The translations under genes and the position numbers were made by a program. DNA of 64,000 nucleotides from Thermaerobacter sp. PB12/4term (GTDB lineage: Bacteria; Bacillota; Sulfobacillia; Thermaerobacterales; Thermaerobacteraceae): contig NZ_CP048407.1 in assembly GCF_003403315.2 (NCBI RefSeq), positions 1,426,001-1,490,000 on the forward strand. Direction: 5' to 3'. The notes beneath the pieces were generated by a model. That model saw only the letters and a list, made by a program, of their open reading frames with translations, ran no database searches and was not told where the DNA came from. Shown piece after piece: positions 37,794 to 45,827 of the stretch; within the stretch, counting starts at the first letter, position 1, and each line of letters starts with the position of its first letter.

Positions 37794-39062
37794 TTACTTC
37801 GGCGCGGGCGCCCGCTGGCGGCGGCGGCGACCCGGGAGGCGGCGGGAACCGGCGGCATCGGGTGCCATCGGACCCGCAGCAGGGGGCGGACCGGCAACCT
37901 GTCCCGCGCCGGTGGCCGGCGCACCGGGCCGCTCGGGTCCCCGATCCTGGCTGGGGGCCGGGGCGGTGGGAGGGCATTCACCGTGCCCGGCGGGGAGGGG
38001 ACCGGGCTCCGGATTCCGGCGAATTAGCCGGTCGAGCCCGCCCACCCAGTCCGGCCAGGCGAAGGCCAGCAGGACGTGGGCCAGCCCGGCCACGGGCACC
38101 GCGAACAGCAGGCCCGCCAGGCCGAAGTGGTGGCCGCCCACCAGCAGGGCGCTGATCACCACCAGGGGGTGGACCCCCACCCGCTGTCCCAGGATCCGCG
38201 GCGACAGCACGCTGTTTTCCACCCACTGGACGAGCAGCAGGGCGACGGCCACCTTGAGGGCGGTGGCCGGGGACTGCAGGGCCGCCATGGCCAGGACCGG
38301 CACCGCGCCGATGATGGGACCGAAATAGGGGATCAGGTCGGCCAGGGCCGCCAGCGCCCCCAGCAGCACGGCAAAGCGCAAGCCGAAAAAGGTGGCCACG
38401 GCCGTGACCATCAGCCCCACGAAGCCGGCCACCAGCAGCTGGCCCCGGATGAACCCGCCCACCACCTGGTCGACGGCCCGCACCAGATCAAGCCAGCGGC
38501 GGCGGTGCCCCCGCCCCAGCCGGTCCTGCGCCCAGCGGCGGAGCCGCGGCAGGTCGTCGAGCAGGTAGAAAGCCAGCACCGGAGCCAGCAGCAGCGGGGC
38601 CGCCCCCAGGAGCCCCTCCACCAGGCCGCCGGTCAGGTCGGCCAGCCGGGCCGTCACCCATCCCTCGGTGCGGTCGATCTGCTGCAGCACCGCCTGGCGC
38701 ACCGTAGCCGGAAGGGTGGCCCGGGCCGCATCCTGGCGCACCCCCTCCACCAGCAGCCGCAACCGGCGGGCGTACCCCGGCAACTGCGTCCCCAGGCGGT
38801 TCAGCTCGTCCAGAAACCCGGGCAGAAGGTAGACCAGCGCCACGGCAGCGGCCAGGGTGATGAGCAGGTAGAGCAGGAGGATGGCCGTGGCCCGCCGTAA
38901 CCCCTGGGCTTCCAGGAAATCCACGGCCGGCGCCAGCAGGTAGGTCAGGACCAGGGCCAGGACGAAGGGCGGCCAGGTGCCCCGCAGCAGGTAAAGCAGG
39001 CCCAGGCCCGCGGCGATCAGGGCGGCCCCGCCCAGGATCCTGCGCCAGGACACCGGCGGCAT
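37794..39062 (-). CDS. AI-2E family transporter (PerM/YtvI type)
   Basis: This 422-residue membrane protein has about seven or eight spans. The diagnostic segments are YLLAPAVDFLEAQGLRRATA, DLIPYFGPIIGAVPVLAMAA, and VQWVENSVLSPRILGQRVGV followed by HPLVVISALLVGG. Family members export diverse small molecules or ions, and substrate cannot be assigned. The last 75 residues are a Pro/Ala/Arg-rich cytoplasmic tail. It starts nine bases after the small gene before it ends. Confidence 0.92.
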   Translation of the reverse strand: MPPVSWRRILGGAALIAAGLGLLYLLRGTWPPFVLALVLTYLLAPAVDFLEAQGLRRATAILLLYLLITLAAAVALVYLLPGFLDELNRLGTQLPGYARRLRLLVEGVRQDAARATLPATVRQAVLQQIDRTEGWVTARLADLTGGLVEGLLGAAPLLLAPVLAFYLLDDLPRLRRWAQDRLGRGHRRRWLDLVRAVDQVVGGFIRGQLLVAGFVGLMVTAVATFFGLRFAVLLGALAALADLIPYFGPIIGAVPVLAMAALQSPATALKVAVALLLVQWVENSVLSPRILGQRVGVHPLVVISALLVGGHHFGLAGLLFAVPVAGLAHVLLAFAWPDWVGGLDRLIRRNPEPGPLPAGHGECPPTAPAPSQDRGPERPGAPATGAGQVAGPPPAAGPMAPDAAGSRRLPGRRRRQRAPAPK

Positions 39063-39071
39063 CGGGCCGGC

Positions 39072-39284
39072 CTAGCGCGCGCCGGCCCTGGCCAGCAGCC
39101 GCTGGGCCCGCGGCCTGATCCACCGGACCAGGCGGCGGCGCTGCCGCGGCACCTGTGCCTCCAGCCACTGCTGGCTCCACCGGCCGGCCCGCGCCAGCCA
39201 CCGGCCCGGCCGCATCCCCGCGCACTCCAGGGCCGCCATCGCCAGGCCGCCCACCACCACGCCCGCCCAGAAGCGGCCGCCCAT
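39072..39284 (-). CDS. Small basic membrane-anchored protein, unknown
   Basis: This 70-residue protein has one N-terminal hydrophobic helix (FWAGVVVGGLAMAALECAGM), reminiscent of YtxH-type proteins, followed by a very basic tail (QRRRLVRWIRPRAQRLLARA). A GGAGGGG site ten bases before the ATG supports it. It lies between the zinc-ribbon gene (5-base gap) and the AI-2E permease (9-base gap), so the three are probably one unit. Confidence 0.7.
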   Translation of the reverse strand: MGGRFWAGVVVGGLAMAALECAGMRPGRWLARAGRWSQQWLEAQVPRQRRRLVRWIRPRAQRLLARAGAR

Positions 39285-39289
39285 CCTGC

Positions 39290-39481
39290 TCACCCCTCCA
39301 CGGGCTCGGCCGCCGCCGGAGCCCCGGCCGCCAGCCGCACCCGGTTCCCCTCTGAATCGAGAACGAAGCAGTCGACCCGTCCCGACCCCAGATCCTGAAA
39401 CTCGATGCAGCAGTCCCAGCAGTACCATTCATTCTGGCCGATGCGCCCGGTGGCATTGCCCGCGCAGACCGGACAGCGCAT
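39290..39481 (-). CDS. Small zinc-ribbon protein
   Basis: This 63-residue protein has two Cys pairs, MRCPVCAGNATGRIG and YCWDCCIEFQD, spaced as in a zinc ribbon. Similar short proteins are common in Firmicutes but have no assigned role. It follows mnmA after a spacer that holds a very stable hairpin. Confidence 0.75.
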   Translation of the reverse strand: MRCPVCAGNATGRIGQNEWYCWDCCIEFQDLGSGRVDCFVLDSEGNRVRLAAGAPAAAEPVEG

Positions 39482-39536
39482 GGTGCCGTCCCCCCTCGGC
39501 TTCTTCCTTAATCTGCGCGGGCAGGGGAAGGGCCAT

Positions 39537-39583
39537 GCGGCGCCGGGGCCCCGGATCGGAGGGATCCGGGGCCCCGGCGCCGC
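39537..39583 (-). terminator. 21-bp perfect hairpin after mnmA
   Basis: Bases 39537-39557 pair without mismatch with 39563-39583 across a five-base loop. It lies about 70 bases after the mnmA stop. No U run follows on either side. Its position suggests a terminator or 3' stabiliser for the rrf2-iscS-mnmA run. Confidence 0.6.
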
Positions 39584-39655
39584 TTCTGGGAAGGCTTGGT
39601 GAACAGGCCCTGGAAGCCCGTTCGGCCTCGGGTTCAGCCTCGGGTTCCGCTGGCT

Positions 39656-40870
39656 CTACGCAGTGGCACCGCGCCCGGCCGCCACGGGCTGAGCGCCGCC
39701 CGGCCGCTCCCCGGTCTCGGCGGCGGAGCCGGGCCCGGTGTCGTCCAGGTCGCCGGGCGCCACGGGATCCAGTACCTCCGCGATCACGCCGCCGCCGGCC
39801 ACCCGGTCCCCGTCGTAGAAGACCACGGCCTGCCCGGGGGTGATGGCCCGCTGGGGCTCCTCGAACCAGACCTCCACCGCGTCCTGCCGGCCCGCCAAGG
39901 TCCGCACCACCGCCGGCGCCTCGGGCGACTTGTACCGGACCCGGGCGGTGACCGGCGCCTCGCCCGCAAGACCGGGCCAGGAGACCCAGTTGACCTCCAC
40001 CGCGCGCAGGCCCCGGGCGTAGGTGGCGGTGTCCGGGCCCACGATCAGCGCGTTCTTCTCCGGCAGGATGCGGACCACGTACATGGGCCGGTCGCTCTGG
40101 ATGCCCAGGCCCCGGCGCTGCCCCACGGTGTAGTAGGCCAGGCCGCGGTGGGTCCCCACCCGCCGGCCCCGGGTGTCGTAGATGGGCCCGGGCCGGATGC
40201 GGTCGCCGGCCCGTTCCTCCAGGAAACGGCGGTGGTCGTTGTCCTTGACGAAGCAGATCTCCTGGCTCTCCGGCTTGCGCGCCGTCACCAGGCCGTAGGC
40301 CTCGGCCAGCTGCCGGACCTGGCTCTTCTCGAAGCGCCCGATGGGCAACAGGGTGCGGGCCAGCTGCTCCTGGGTGAAGTTGTAGAGCACGTACGTCTGG
40401 TCCTTGCGCCGGTCCACCGACTTGCGCAGGATGAACCGGCCCAGCGCCTCGTCGTACTCCACGATGGCGTAATGCCCGGTGGCGACGTAGTCGCAGCCCA
40501 GGGCTTCGGCCCGGCGCAGGAACTCGTCGAACTTGATGTACCGGTTGCAGGCGATGCACGGGTTGGGCGTGCGGCCCCGCAGGTACTCGCCGACGAAGTA
40601 GTCGACCACCTTCTCCTCGAAATCCTGGCGCATGTTCATGACGTAATAGGGGATGCCGAGCCGCTCCGCCACCCGGCGGGCGTCGTCGACGGCGCTCAGG
40701 GAGCAGCAGCCCCCGTACCGGGCCTCGTCCTCGGGCTCCATGGCGGGCCACGTCTGCATGGTGACGCCGATGACCTCGTAGCCCTGGTCCCGCAGCAGGG
40801 CCGCCATCACCGAACTGTCGACCCCGCCGCTCATGGCCGCCAGCACACGCCCCTTCCTTCCCTGGCTCAC
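39656..40870 (-). CDS. mnmA: tRNA-specific 2-thiouridylase MnmA
   Basis: This 404-residue enzyme puts sulfur on U34 of Lys, Glu and Gln tRNAs, taking it from a cysteine desulfurase. The PP-loop SGGVDSS is at residues 14-20, the catalytic cysteines are in [12 protein letters not shown] and [12 protein letters not shown], and GQRRGLGI and the C-terminal beta-barrel are present. The last 35 residues are an Ala/Gly-rich tail. A GTG start follows AAAGGGGG. It lies downstream of iscS, its sulfur donor. Confidence 0.97.
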   Translation of the reverse strand: MSQGRKGRVLAAMSGGVDSSVMAALLRDQGYEVIGVTMQTWPAMEPEDEARYGGCCSLSAVDDARRVAERLGIPYYVMNMRQDFEEKVVDYFVGEYLRGRTPNPCIACNRYIKFDEFLRRAEALGCDYVATGHYAIVEYDEALGRFILRKSVDRRKDQTYVLYNFTQEQLARTLLPIGRFEKSQVRQLAEAYGLVTARKPESQEICFVKDNDHRRFLEERAGDRIRPGPIYDTRGRRVGTHRGLAYYTVGQRRGLGIQSDRPMYVVRILPEKNALIVGPDTATYARGLRAVEVNWVSWPGLAGEAPVTARVRYKSPEAPAVVRTLAGRQDAVEVWFEEPQRAITPGQAVVFYDGDRVAGGGVIAEVLDPVAPGDLDDTGPGSAAETGERPGGAQPVAAGRGATA

Positions 40871-40957
40871 GCCGCCACCCCCTTTCTCGCCGTTCTTTGC
40901 CGCAAGCGAACCGGCACTCGATCCCTCGGTGTACCCGCCACTGCCTCCGCAAGTGGC

Positions 40958-42130
40958 CTAGCGGCCGGCCACCAGCCCCAGGCTTTGGGCGCGGCGCGCC
41001 CGTTCCACCACCCGGGGCAGGACCTCCAGGACCCGGTCCACGTCCTCCTCGGTGGTCCCGTCGCCCAGGGAAAGGCGAATGGCGCTGAAGGCTTCCCGCT
41101 CCGACAGGCCCATGGCCTGGAGCACGTGGGAGGGCTCCGGCGTGCCCGCGCTGCAGGCGGCGCCGCTGGAGGCTGCGATGCCCTCCAGATCCAGCTGGAT
41201 CAGCACCGTGTCGGCCGTCACCCCGGGCAGCCCGATGCTGCTGATGTGGGGCGCCCGCGGCGCCCCTGCGCCGTGGATGCGCGCACCGGGGATGCGGGCC
41301 ACGATGCCCTCCTCCAGGCGCCGCTGCAGCGCCGCCAGCCGCGCCGCCTTGCCCTCCCGCTCCCGGGCGGCCAGCTCCGCCGCCAGGCCAAAGCCCGCGA
41401 TGGCCGCGGTGTTCTCGGTGCCTGCCCGCAGGCGGCGCTCCTGCCCGCCGCCGTCCAGCAGGGGCAGCAGCTGGGTGCCGGCCCGGACGTACAGCGCACC
41501 GGCGCCCTTGGGCCCGCCGATCTTGTGGGCCGAGAGGCTCAGCAGGTCGACCCCCAAAGTCTCCACGTCCAGCGGCAGCACGCCCGCCGCCTGGACGGCG
41601 TCGGTGTGGACCAGCACCCCGCGCGCCCGCGCGGCCCGGGCGATCTCGGCCACGGGCTGGACCGTCCCCACCTCGTTGTTCACCAGCATGACCGACACCA
41701 GGATGGTGTCGGGTCGCAGGGCGGCCAGCACCTGCTCCGGGTCGACCCGGCCCTGGCCGTCCACCGGAACATAGGTGACGGCAAAGCCCTGCCGCTCCAG
41801 GGCGGCGCAGGCGTGGAGCACCGCATGGTGCTCAATGGCGGTGGTGACGATGTGCCGGCCGCGCCCGGCGTGGGCCAGGGCGACGCCCTTCAAGGCCAGA
41901 TTGTCGGCCTCGGTGCCGCCCGAGGTGAAGACGATCTCCCGCGGCCGGCACCCGAGGAGCCCGGCCACCTGGGCCCGCGCCTCGTCCAGCACGGCCCGGG
42001 CCGCCCGCCCGGCGTAGTGGAGGCTGGACGGGTTGCCCCAGGCTTCCGCCAGCACGTCGAGCATGCGCCGTTGCACCTCCGGCCGCACGGGCGTGGTGGC
42101 GGCATGGTCCAGGTAGACGCGGCGGGTCAC
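40958..42130 (-). CDS. iscS: Cysteine desulfurase (IscS/NifS family)
   Basis: This 390-residue PLP enzyme converts cysteine to alanine and enzyme-bound persulfide for iron-sulfur clusters and tRNA thiolation. The start VYLDHAATTPV, the PLP lysine in SAHKIGGPKGAGAL, and the catalytic cysteine in SSGAACSAGTPEPSHVL are all present. A GTG at 42130 with AAGGAGG eight bases upstream is the best start; the much longer open frame overlaps rrf2. It sits between rrf2 and mnmA. Confidence 0.96.
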   Translation of the reverse strand: MTRRVYLDHAATTPVRPEVQRRMLDVLAEAWGNPSSLHYAGRAARAVLDEARAQVAGLLGCRPREIVFTSGGTEADNLALKGVALAHAGRGRHIVTTAIEHHAVLHACAALERQGFAVTYVPVDGQGRVDPEQVLAALRPDTILVSVMLVNNEVGTVQPVAEIARAARARGVLVHTDAVQAAGVLPLDVETLGVDLLSLSAHKIGGPKGAGALYVRAGTQLLPLLDGGGQERRLRAGTENTAAIAGFGLAAELAAREREGKAARLAALQRRLEEGIVARIPGARIHGAGAPRAPHISSIGLPGVTADTVLIQLDLEGIAASSGAACSAGTPEPSHVLQAMGLSEREAFSAIRLSLGDGTTEEDVDRVLEVLPRVVERARRAQSLGLVAGR

Positions 42131-42194
42131 CGTCACCACCTCCTTCCCCCTACCATGGGTGCCGGTGTCTTCCCCAGGAATGGGCTGCAAGCAG

Positions 42195-42216
42195 CTAACT
42201 AGCGGCAACTGACTAG
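42195..42216. promoter_or_regulatory. Direct repeat upstream of iscS, possible regulator site
   Basis: CTAACTAG (42195-42202) and CTGACTAG (42209-42216) repeat with 14-base spacing in the short AT-richer gap between rrf2 and iscS. A site for the adjacent Rrf2 protein is possible but unproven. Confidence 0.35.
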
Positions 42217-42228
42217 GCGACTTACCAA

Positions 42229-42654
42229 TTAAATGTAAAACATGTAGCCCCGGCGCTGGCGCTCTTCCGCCTGGCGGCAAAGATCGGCCAGGGTGGTGCC
42301 CTCCAGGACCCCGGTGATGGCGCGCCGGACCTCTTCCCAGACCGGGTCCGCCACCGAGGGGGTTCCCGTGGCCTCCTGGTCCGTTTCCGGGCCGATGGGG
42401 CCGTCCAGCAGGCGGACGATGTCGGCTACGGTGATCTGGGCGGGATCCCGGGCCAGCACGTAGCCGCCCTGGGCGCCGCGCACGCTCTGCACCAGCCCGC
42501 CCTTGCGCAGCGGCGCCATCAGCTGCTCCAGATAGTTCTCCGGCAGGTTCTGGGCGTCGGCCACTTCCCGCAGGGGCACCGGCCCCTGCCCATAGCGGCG
42601 CGCCAGCTCGTACATCGCCCGCACGCCGTAGCGACCCCGCGTGGAAAGTTGCAT
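42229..42654 (-). CDS. Rrf2-family transcriptional regulator (CymR/IscR-like)
   Basis: This 141-residue winged-helix regulator begins MQLSTRGRYGVRAMYELARR and has the recognition region LPENYLEQLMAPLRKGGLVQ followed by SVRGAQGGYVLAR. Its only cysteine is near the C-terminus (LADLCRQAEE), so the three-cysteine Fe-S binding set of IscR is missing. That places it nearer CymR-type regulators that sense cysteine status, often through a partner enzyme. It probably controls iscS and itself. The ATG at 42654 matches the family start; an ATG 26 codons upstream lies in the leader. Confidence 0.9.
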   Translation of the reverse strand: MQLSTRGRYGVRAMYELARRYGQGPVPLREVADAQNLPENYLEQLMAPLRKGGLVQSVRGAQGGYVLARDPAQITVADIVRLLDGPIGPETDQEATGTPSVADPVWEEVRRAITGVLEGTTLADLCRQAEERQRRGYMFYI

Positions 42655-42685
42655 GACCTGACCCTCGCAGTCGTGCACAGTGCGC

Positions 42686-42710
42686 GCCCGGCCGGAAAAA
42701 CCGGCCGGGC
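42686..42710 (-). repeat. 10-bp hairpin in the rrf2 leader
   Basis: GCCCGGCCGG (42686-42695) pairs with 42701-42710 with an A5/T5 loop. It lies between the promoter and the start codon of the Rrf2 gene and could act as an attenuator or mRNA stabiliser. Confidence 0.55.
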
Positions 42711-42748
42711 GTGCCAATTCCCACTGATTCACTGGGTTTTCTCACGGC

Positions 42749-42779
42749 CATGCTAGCATGCCGCGGCGGGCCCTGTCAA
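42749..42779 (-). promoter_or_regulatory. rrf2 promoter with palindromic operator candidate
   Basis: On the minus strand TTGACA (42774-42779) and TAGCAT (42750-42755) are 18 bases apart. The perfect 12-base palindrome CATGCTAGCATG (42749-42760) covers the -10. This is where an autoregulator would bind. Confidence 0.6.
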
Positions 42780-42829
42780 AGGCCCGTCGCCGGGATGCCG
42801 CGGGGCTGTGGCCGGTGCCCCCCGTTCCC

Positions 42830-42974
42830 TCAGCGCCCGCGCAGGATGTAGTGGACCGTCAGGGTGCCGCGATAGGACTGCGGCCCGGTCAGGTAACCGC
42901 CGGCCATCACGCGGTAGGTACCGGCCGGCAGCGTCTTCTGGTCCCTCCCGCCCTGGCCGGCCCCAGGACGGCCG
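42830..42974 (-). pseudogene. C-terminal fragment of a beta-sandwich protein
   Basis: In the gap after the Pdp-Cdd gene one minus-strand frame reads protein-like for its last 35 residues: KTLPAGTYRVMAGGYLTGPQ, then SYRGTLTVHYILRGR and a stop. This resembles the end of an extracellular beta-sandwich such as a pre-peptidase C-terminal domain. Upstream the frame enters the cdd coding region out of phase and has no start or ribosome site. I read it as the remnant of a decayed or deleted gene. It could also be a chance frame. Confidence 0.4.
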
Positions 42975-44861
42975 TCAGCGTTGCAGGCGGAAGCCGTGGG
43001 GCAACAGGGCCTCGATGGGCTGGGGGGCCGGCTGGCCGTCGACCCACACCGCCAGGCCCGGCGCGTACTCGAACAGGAGCTGCCGGCAGGCGCCGCAAGG
43101 GAAGGCTGGTTCGGGCCCGTCGGCGGTGATGACGATGCGCCGGAACTGGCGCACCCCCTCGGACAGCGCCTTGAACAGGGCCACCCGCTCCGCGCACATG
43201 GTCAGCCCGAAGCTGGCGTTTTCGATGTTGGCACCGGTGAAGATCCGGCCGTCCGCCGCCTCCAGCACCGCCCCCACCCGGTAGCGGGAGAAGGGGGCGA
43301 TGGCCGACTGCCGGGCTGCCCGGGCCAGCTGCACCAGGGGCTCCCAGCCGGAAGGTACGGCGGCCGCACCCGTTGCGCCCGCCGCGGCCCCTGCCCTGAC
43401 CGGATCGGACGACCCGGCCGCCGGGGCCACCTCCGTCACCCGGATCGCCGCCGGCGAGGCACCCGTCACCCCGGCCGCCACGCCCGCCCCAGGAACCCCG
43501 CCGGACCCCGCGGCCGCGGTCGATCCCGGCACCGCCGGGCTCCCCGGCGCCAGCTCCGCGCCTACCACGGCATGGATCAGGGGCGGCACGGGGGCCGGTT
43601 CGTCCGCGAGGGTGAAGGCCCGCTCCAGCCAGCCGCGGGCCGCCTCCAGCCGCGCGGGGTCGTTGAAGTGCAGCTCCACCAGCGGCTCGCCCGCCTCCAC
43701 CCGCTGGCCCAACCGCCTGAGCATGACCAGGCCGGCGGCCAGGTCGATGACGTCGTCCTTGCGGGCGCGGCCCGCCCCCAGGACCATGGCGGCCGTCCCC
43801 ACCGCCTGGGCGTCCATGGCGGTCAGGTACCCGCTGCGTGGGGCGGTGAACACCTGGCGGTAACGGGCCTGGGGCAGGCGCTCGGGGTCGTCGACGGCCC
43901 GGGGGTCGCCCCCCTGGGCCTCCACCAGCCGGCGCAGCATGGCCAGGCCGTCGCCCGCCTCCAGGTGCCGGGCCAAGAGCCGGCGCCCCGCCTCGGGATC
44001 CGGCACCCTGCCGCCCAGCCAGGCCATGGTGCCGCCCACGGCCAGGCAGAGTTCCACCAGCTCCGCCGGCCCCTGGCCCCGCAGGGTGGCGATGGCCTCC
44101 CGGACCTCCAGGGCGTTGCCCACGGCGCGCCCCAGGGGCTGGTTCATGTCCGTCACCAGGGCGACCACCCGGCGGCCCAGGTGGCGGCCGATGTCGACCA
44201 TCAACCGGGCCAGCTCCAGGGCGCCGTCCAGGGATTTCATCAAGGCGCCCGAGCCCGTCTTGACGTCGAGGACGATGGCGTCGGCGCCGCCGGCGATCTT
44301 CTTGGACATGATGCTGGCAGCGATCAGCGGGATGCTGTCGACCGTCGCCGTCACGTCCCGAAGGGCGTAGAGCCGCTTGTCGGCTGGCACCAGGTCGGCC
44401 GTCTGGCCGGCCACGGCGATGCCCAGCTCCCGAACCTGGCGGGCGAACTCGTCCCGGCTCAGTTCCACCCGGAAGCCCGGGAAGGATTCCAGCTTGTCCA
44501 GCGTGCCGCCCGTGTGGCCCAGGCCGCGCCCCGACAGCTTGGCCACCGGGATGCCCGCCGCCGCCACCAGCGGCGCCAGCACCAGGGTGGTGGTGTCACC
44601 CACGCCGCCCGTGCTGTGCTTGTCGACCTTGACGCCGGGGATGCCGCTGAGGTCGACGGTCTCGCCGGAAAAGGCCATGGCCCGGGTCAGGTCCGCCGTC
44701 TCCCGGGCATCCATGCCGCGGAAGAACACGGCCATGGCCCACGCCGCCACCTGCTCGTCGGGGATGGTGCGGCGGGCGATGCCATCCACCCACCACTCGA
44801 TCTCCTCCCGGGTCAGGGTGCCGCCGTCGCGCTTCTTCAGGATCAGATCGTAGGCTCGCAA
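42975..44861 (-). CDS. Pyrimidine-nucleoside phosphorylase fused to cytidine deaminase
   Basis: This 628-residue protein joins two salvage enzymes that are usually separate. Residues 1-440 form Pdp: RAYDLILKKRDGGTLTREEI, KHSTGGVGDTTTL, the signature SGRGLGHTGGTLDKLES, and the C-terminal ELHFNDPARLEAA. An Ala/Gly/Pro-rich linker of about 70 residues follows. The last 130 residues form Cdd with the zinc motif MCAERVALFKALSEG and PCGACRQLLFEYAPG. The protein could deaminate (deoxy)cytidine and then cleave (deoxy)uridine or thymidine. A TTG at 44861 with GGGAGG eight bases upstream is the start. deoC lies upstream, tdk beyond. Confidence 0.92.
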   Translation of the reverse strand: MRAYDLILKKRDGGTLTREEIEWWVDGIARRTIPDEQVAAWAMAVFFRGMDARETADLTRAMAFSGETVDLSGIPGVKVDKHSTGGVGDTTTLVLAPLVAAAGIPVAKLSGRGLGHTGGTLDKLESFPGFRVELSRDEFARQVRELGIAVAGQTADLVPADKRLYALRDVTATVDSIPLIAASIMSKKIAGGADAIVLDVKTGSGALMKSLDGALELARLMVDIGRHLGRRVVALVTDMNQPLGRAVGNALEVREAIATLRGQGPAELVELCLAVGGTMAWLGGRVPDPEAGRRLLARHLEAGDGLAMLRRLVEAQGGDPRAVDDPERLPQARYRQVFTAPRSGYLTAMDAQAVGTAAMVLGAGRARKDDVIDLAAGLVMLRRLGQRVEAGEPLVELHFNDPARLEAARGWLERAFTLADEPAPVPPLIHAVVGAELAPGSPAVPGSTAAAGSGGVPGAGVAAGVTGASPAAIRVTEVAPAAGSSDPVRAGAAAGATGAAAVPSGWEPLVQLARAARQSAIAPFSRYRVGAVLEAADGRIFTGANIENASFGLTMCAERVALFKALSEGVRQFRRIVITADGPEPAFPCGACRQLLFEYAPGLAVWVDGQPAPQPIEALLPHGFRLQR

Positions 44862-44952
44862 CCGCCCCGCCTCCCTCGCCGCTCTCGGGCGCGCCCGCAC
44901 CTGGGGCCCGGGCACCGCCCTGCCTGCACCGCCCGCCCCGGCGGCTGGCGGC

Positions 44953-45675
44953 CTAGGCTGGTTCGTCCGGCGCCCCGGCCAGGATGGCCAGGCTGGCGCT
45001 GGCACCGATGCGGTTCGCGCCGGCCGCCACCATCCGGCAGGCCGCCTCATAGTCCCGAATGCCGCCCGAAGCCTTGACCCCTTTGCCGGGCCCCACCGCC
45101 GCCCGCATGCGGCGCACCGCCTCTTCCGTGGCCCCGCCCGGCCCGAAGCCGGTGGACGTCTTGACGAAGTCGGCCCCCGCCTCCAGGGCCAGCCGGCAGG
45201 ACAGGTCGATCTCCTCGGGACTCAAGAGGCCCGTTTCCAGGATCACCTTGACCAGCGCTCCCGCCGGGCGGGCCGCGGCCACCACGCCGTGCAGGTGGGC
45301 CACCACCTCCCGGTGGCGCCCCGCCTTGAGGAGGCCGATGGGCTGCACCACGTCCAGCTCCCGCGCCCCGGCGGCCAGGGCCGCCTCGGCCTGGCGGGCC
45401 TTGTCGGCGGCCGACCCGGCACCCAGGGGAAAGTCGATCACGGTGCACACCACCGGCCCCGCCCCAGCCAGGAGCTCCGCGGCCAGGGGGACGTACACCG
45501 GGTTGATGCACACCGAGGCGAAACCGTGTTCCACCGCCTCCCGGCAGAGCTGCTCCACCTGCTCGGGCGTGGCCTCGGGCTTGAGCAGGGTGTGGTCGAT
45601 CAGGCCCGCCAGCTGCCGCCGGCCGAGGGCCGGCGGCGTCGCGCCCGCCGGTGCACCCGAACCCCGGTCCTCCAT
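44953..45675 (-). CDS. deoC: Deoxyribose-phosphate aldolase
   Basis: This 240-residue class I aldolase splits deoxyribose 5-phosphate into glyceraldehyde 3-phosphate and acetaldehyde, downstream of nucleoside phosphorolysis. The start region LAGLIDHTLLKPEATPEQVE, the Schiff-base lysine in DFVKTSTGFGPGGAT and VKASGGIRDYEAACRM are all present. It precedes the Pdp-Cdd gene in the same direction, so the product of the phosphorylase (after isomerisation) feeds this enzyme. No phosphopentomutase is in the window. Confidence 0.96.
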   Translation of the reverse strand: MEDRGSGAPAGATPPALGRRQLAGLIDHTLLKPEATPEQVEQLCREAVEHGFASVCINPVYVPLAAELLAGAGPVVCTVIDFPLGAGSAADKARQAEAALAAGARELDVVQPIGLLKAGRHREVVAHLHGVVAAARPAGALVKVILETGLLSPEEIDLSCRLALEAGADFVKTSTGFGPGGATEEAVRRMRAAVGPGKGVKASGGIRDYEAACRMVAAGANRIGASASLAILAGAPDEPA

Positions 45676-45827
45676 AGGCGCCCTCCTCTCAACCCTTCTC
45701 CCCGCGCCCGCCGCGCGGCGCCGTCCCTCCCTGCCGCCACCAGGCGGACAAGCCCGCGGGCTCGGGGGTCCACCGCGGGCGGCAAGGGACGTCGCTCCCG
45801 CCGTCGCCGGCGCCGGCGGCCTCCGGT

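Noticed and set aside
39596..42202. 868-codon plus-strand open frame across mnmA and iscS
   Set aside because: It is antisense to two well-identified enzymes and shows His/Gly/Gln-rich composition typical of reverse-strand artefacts.
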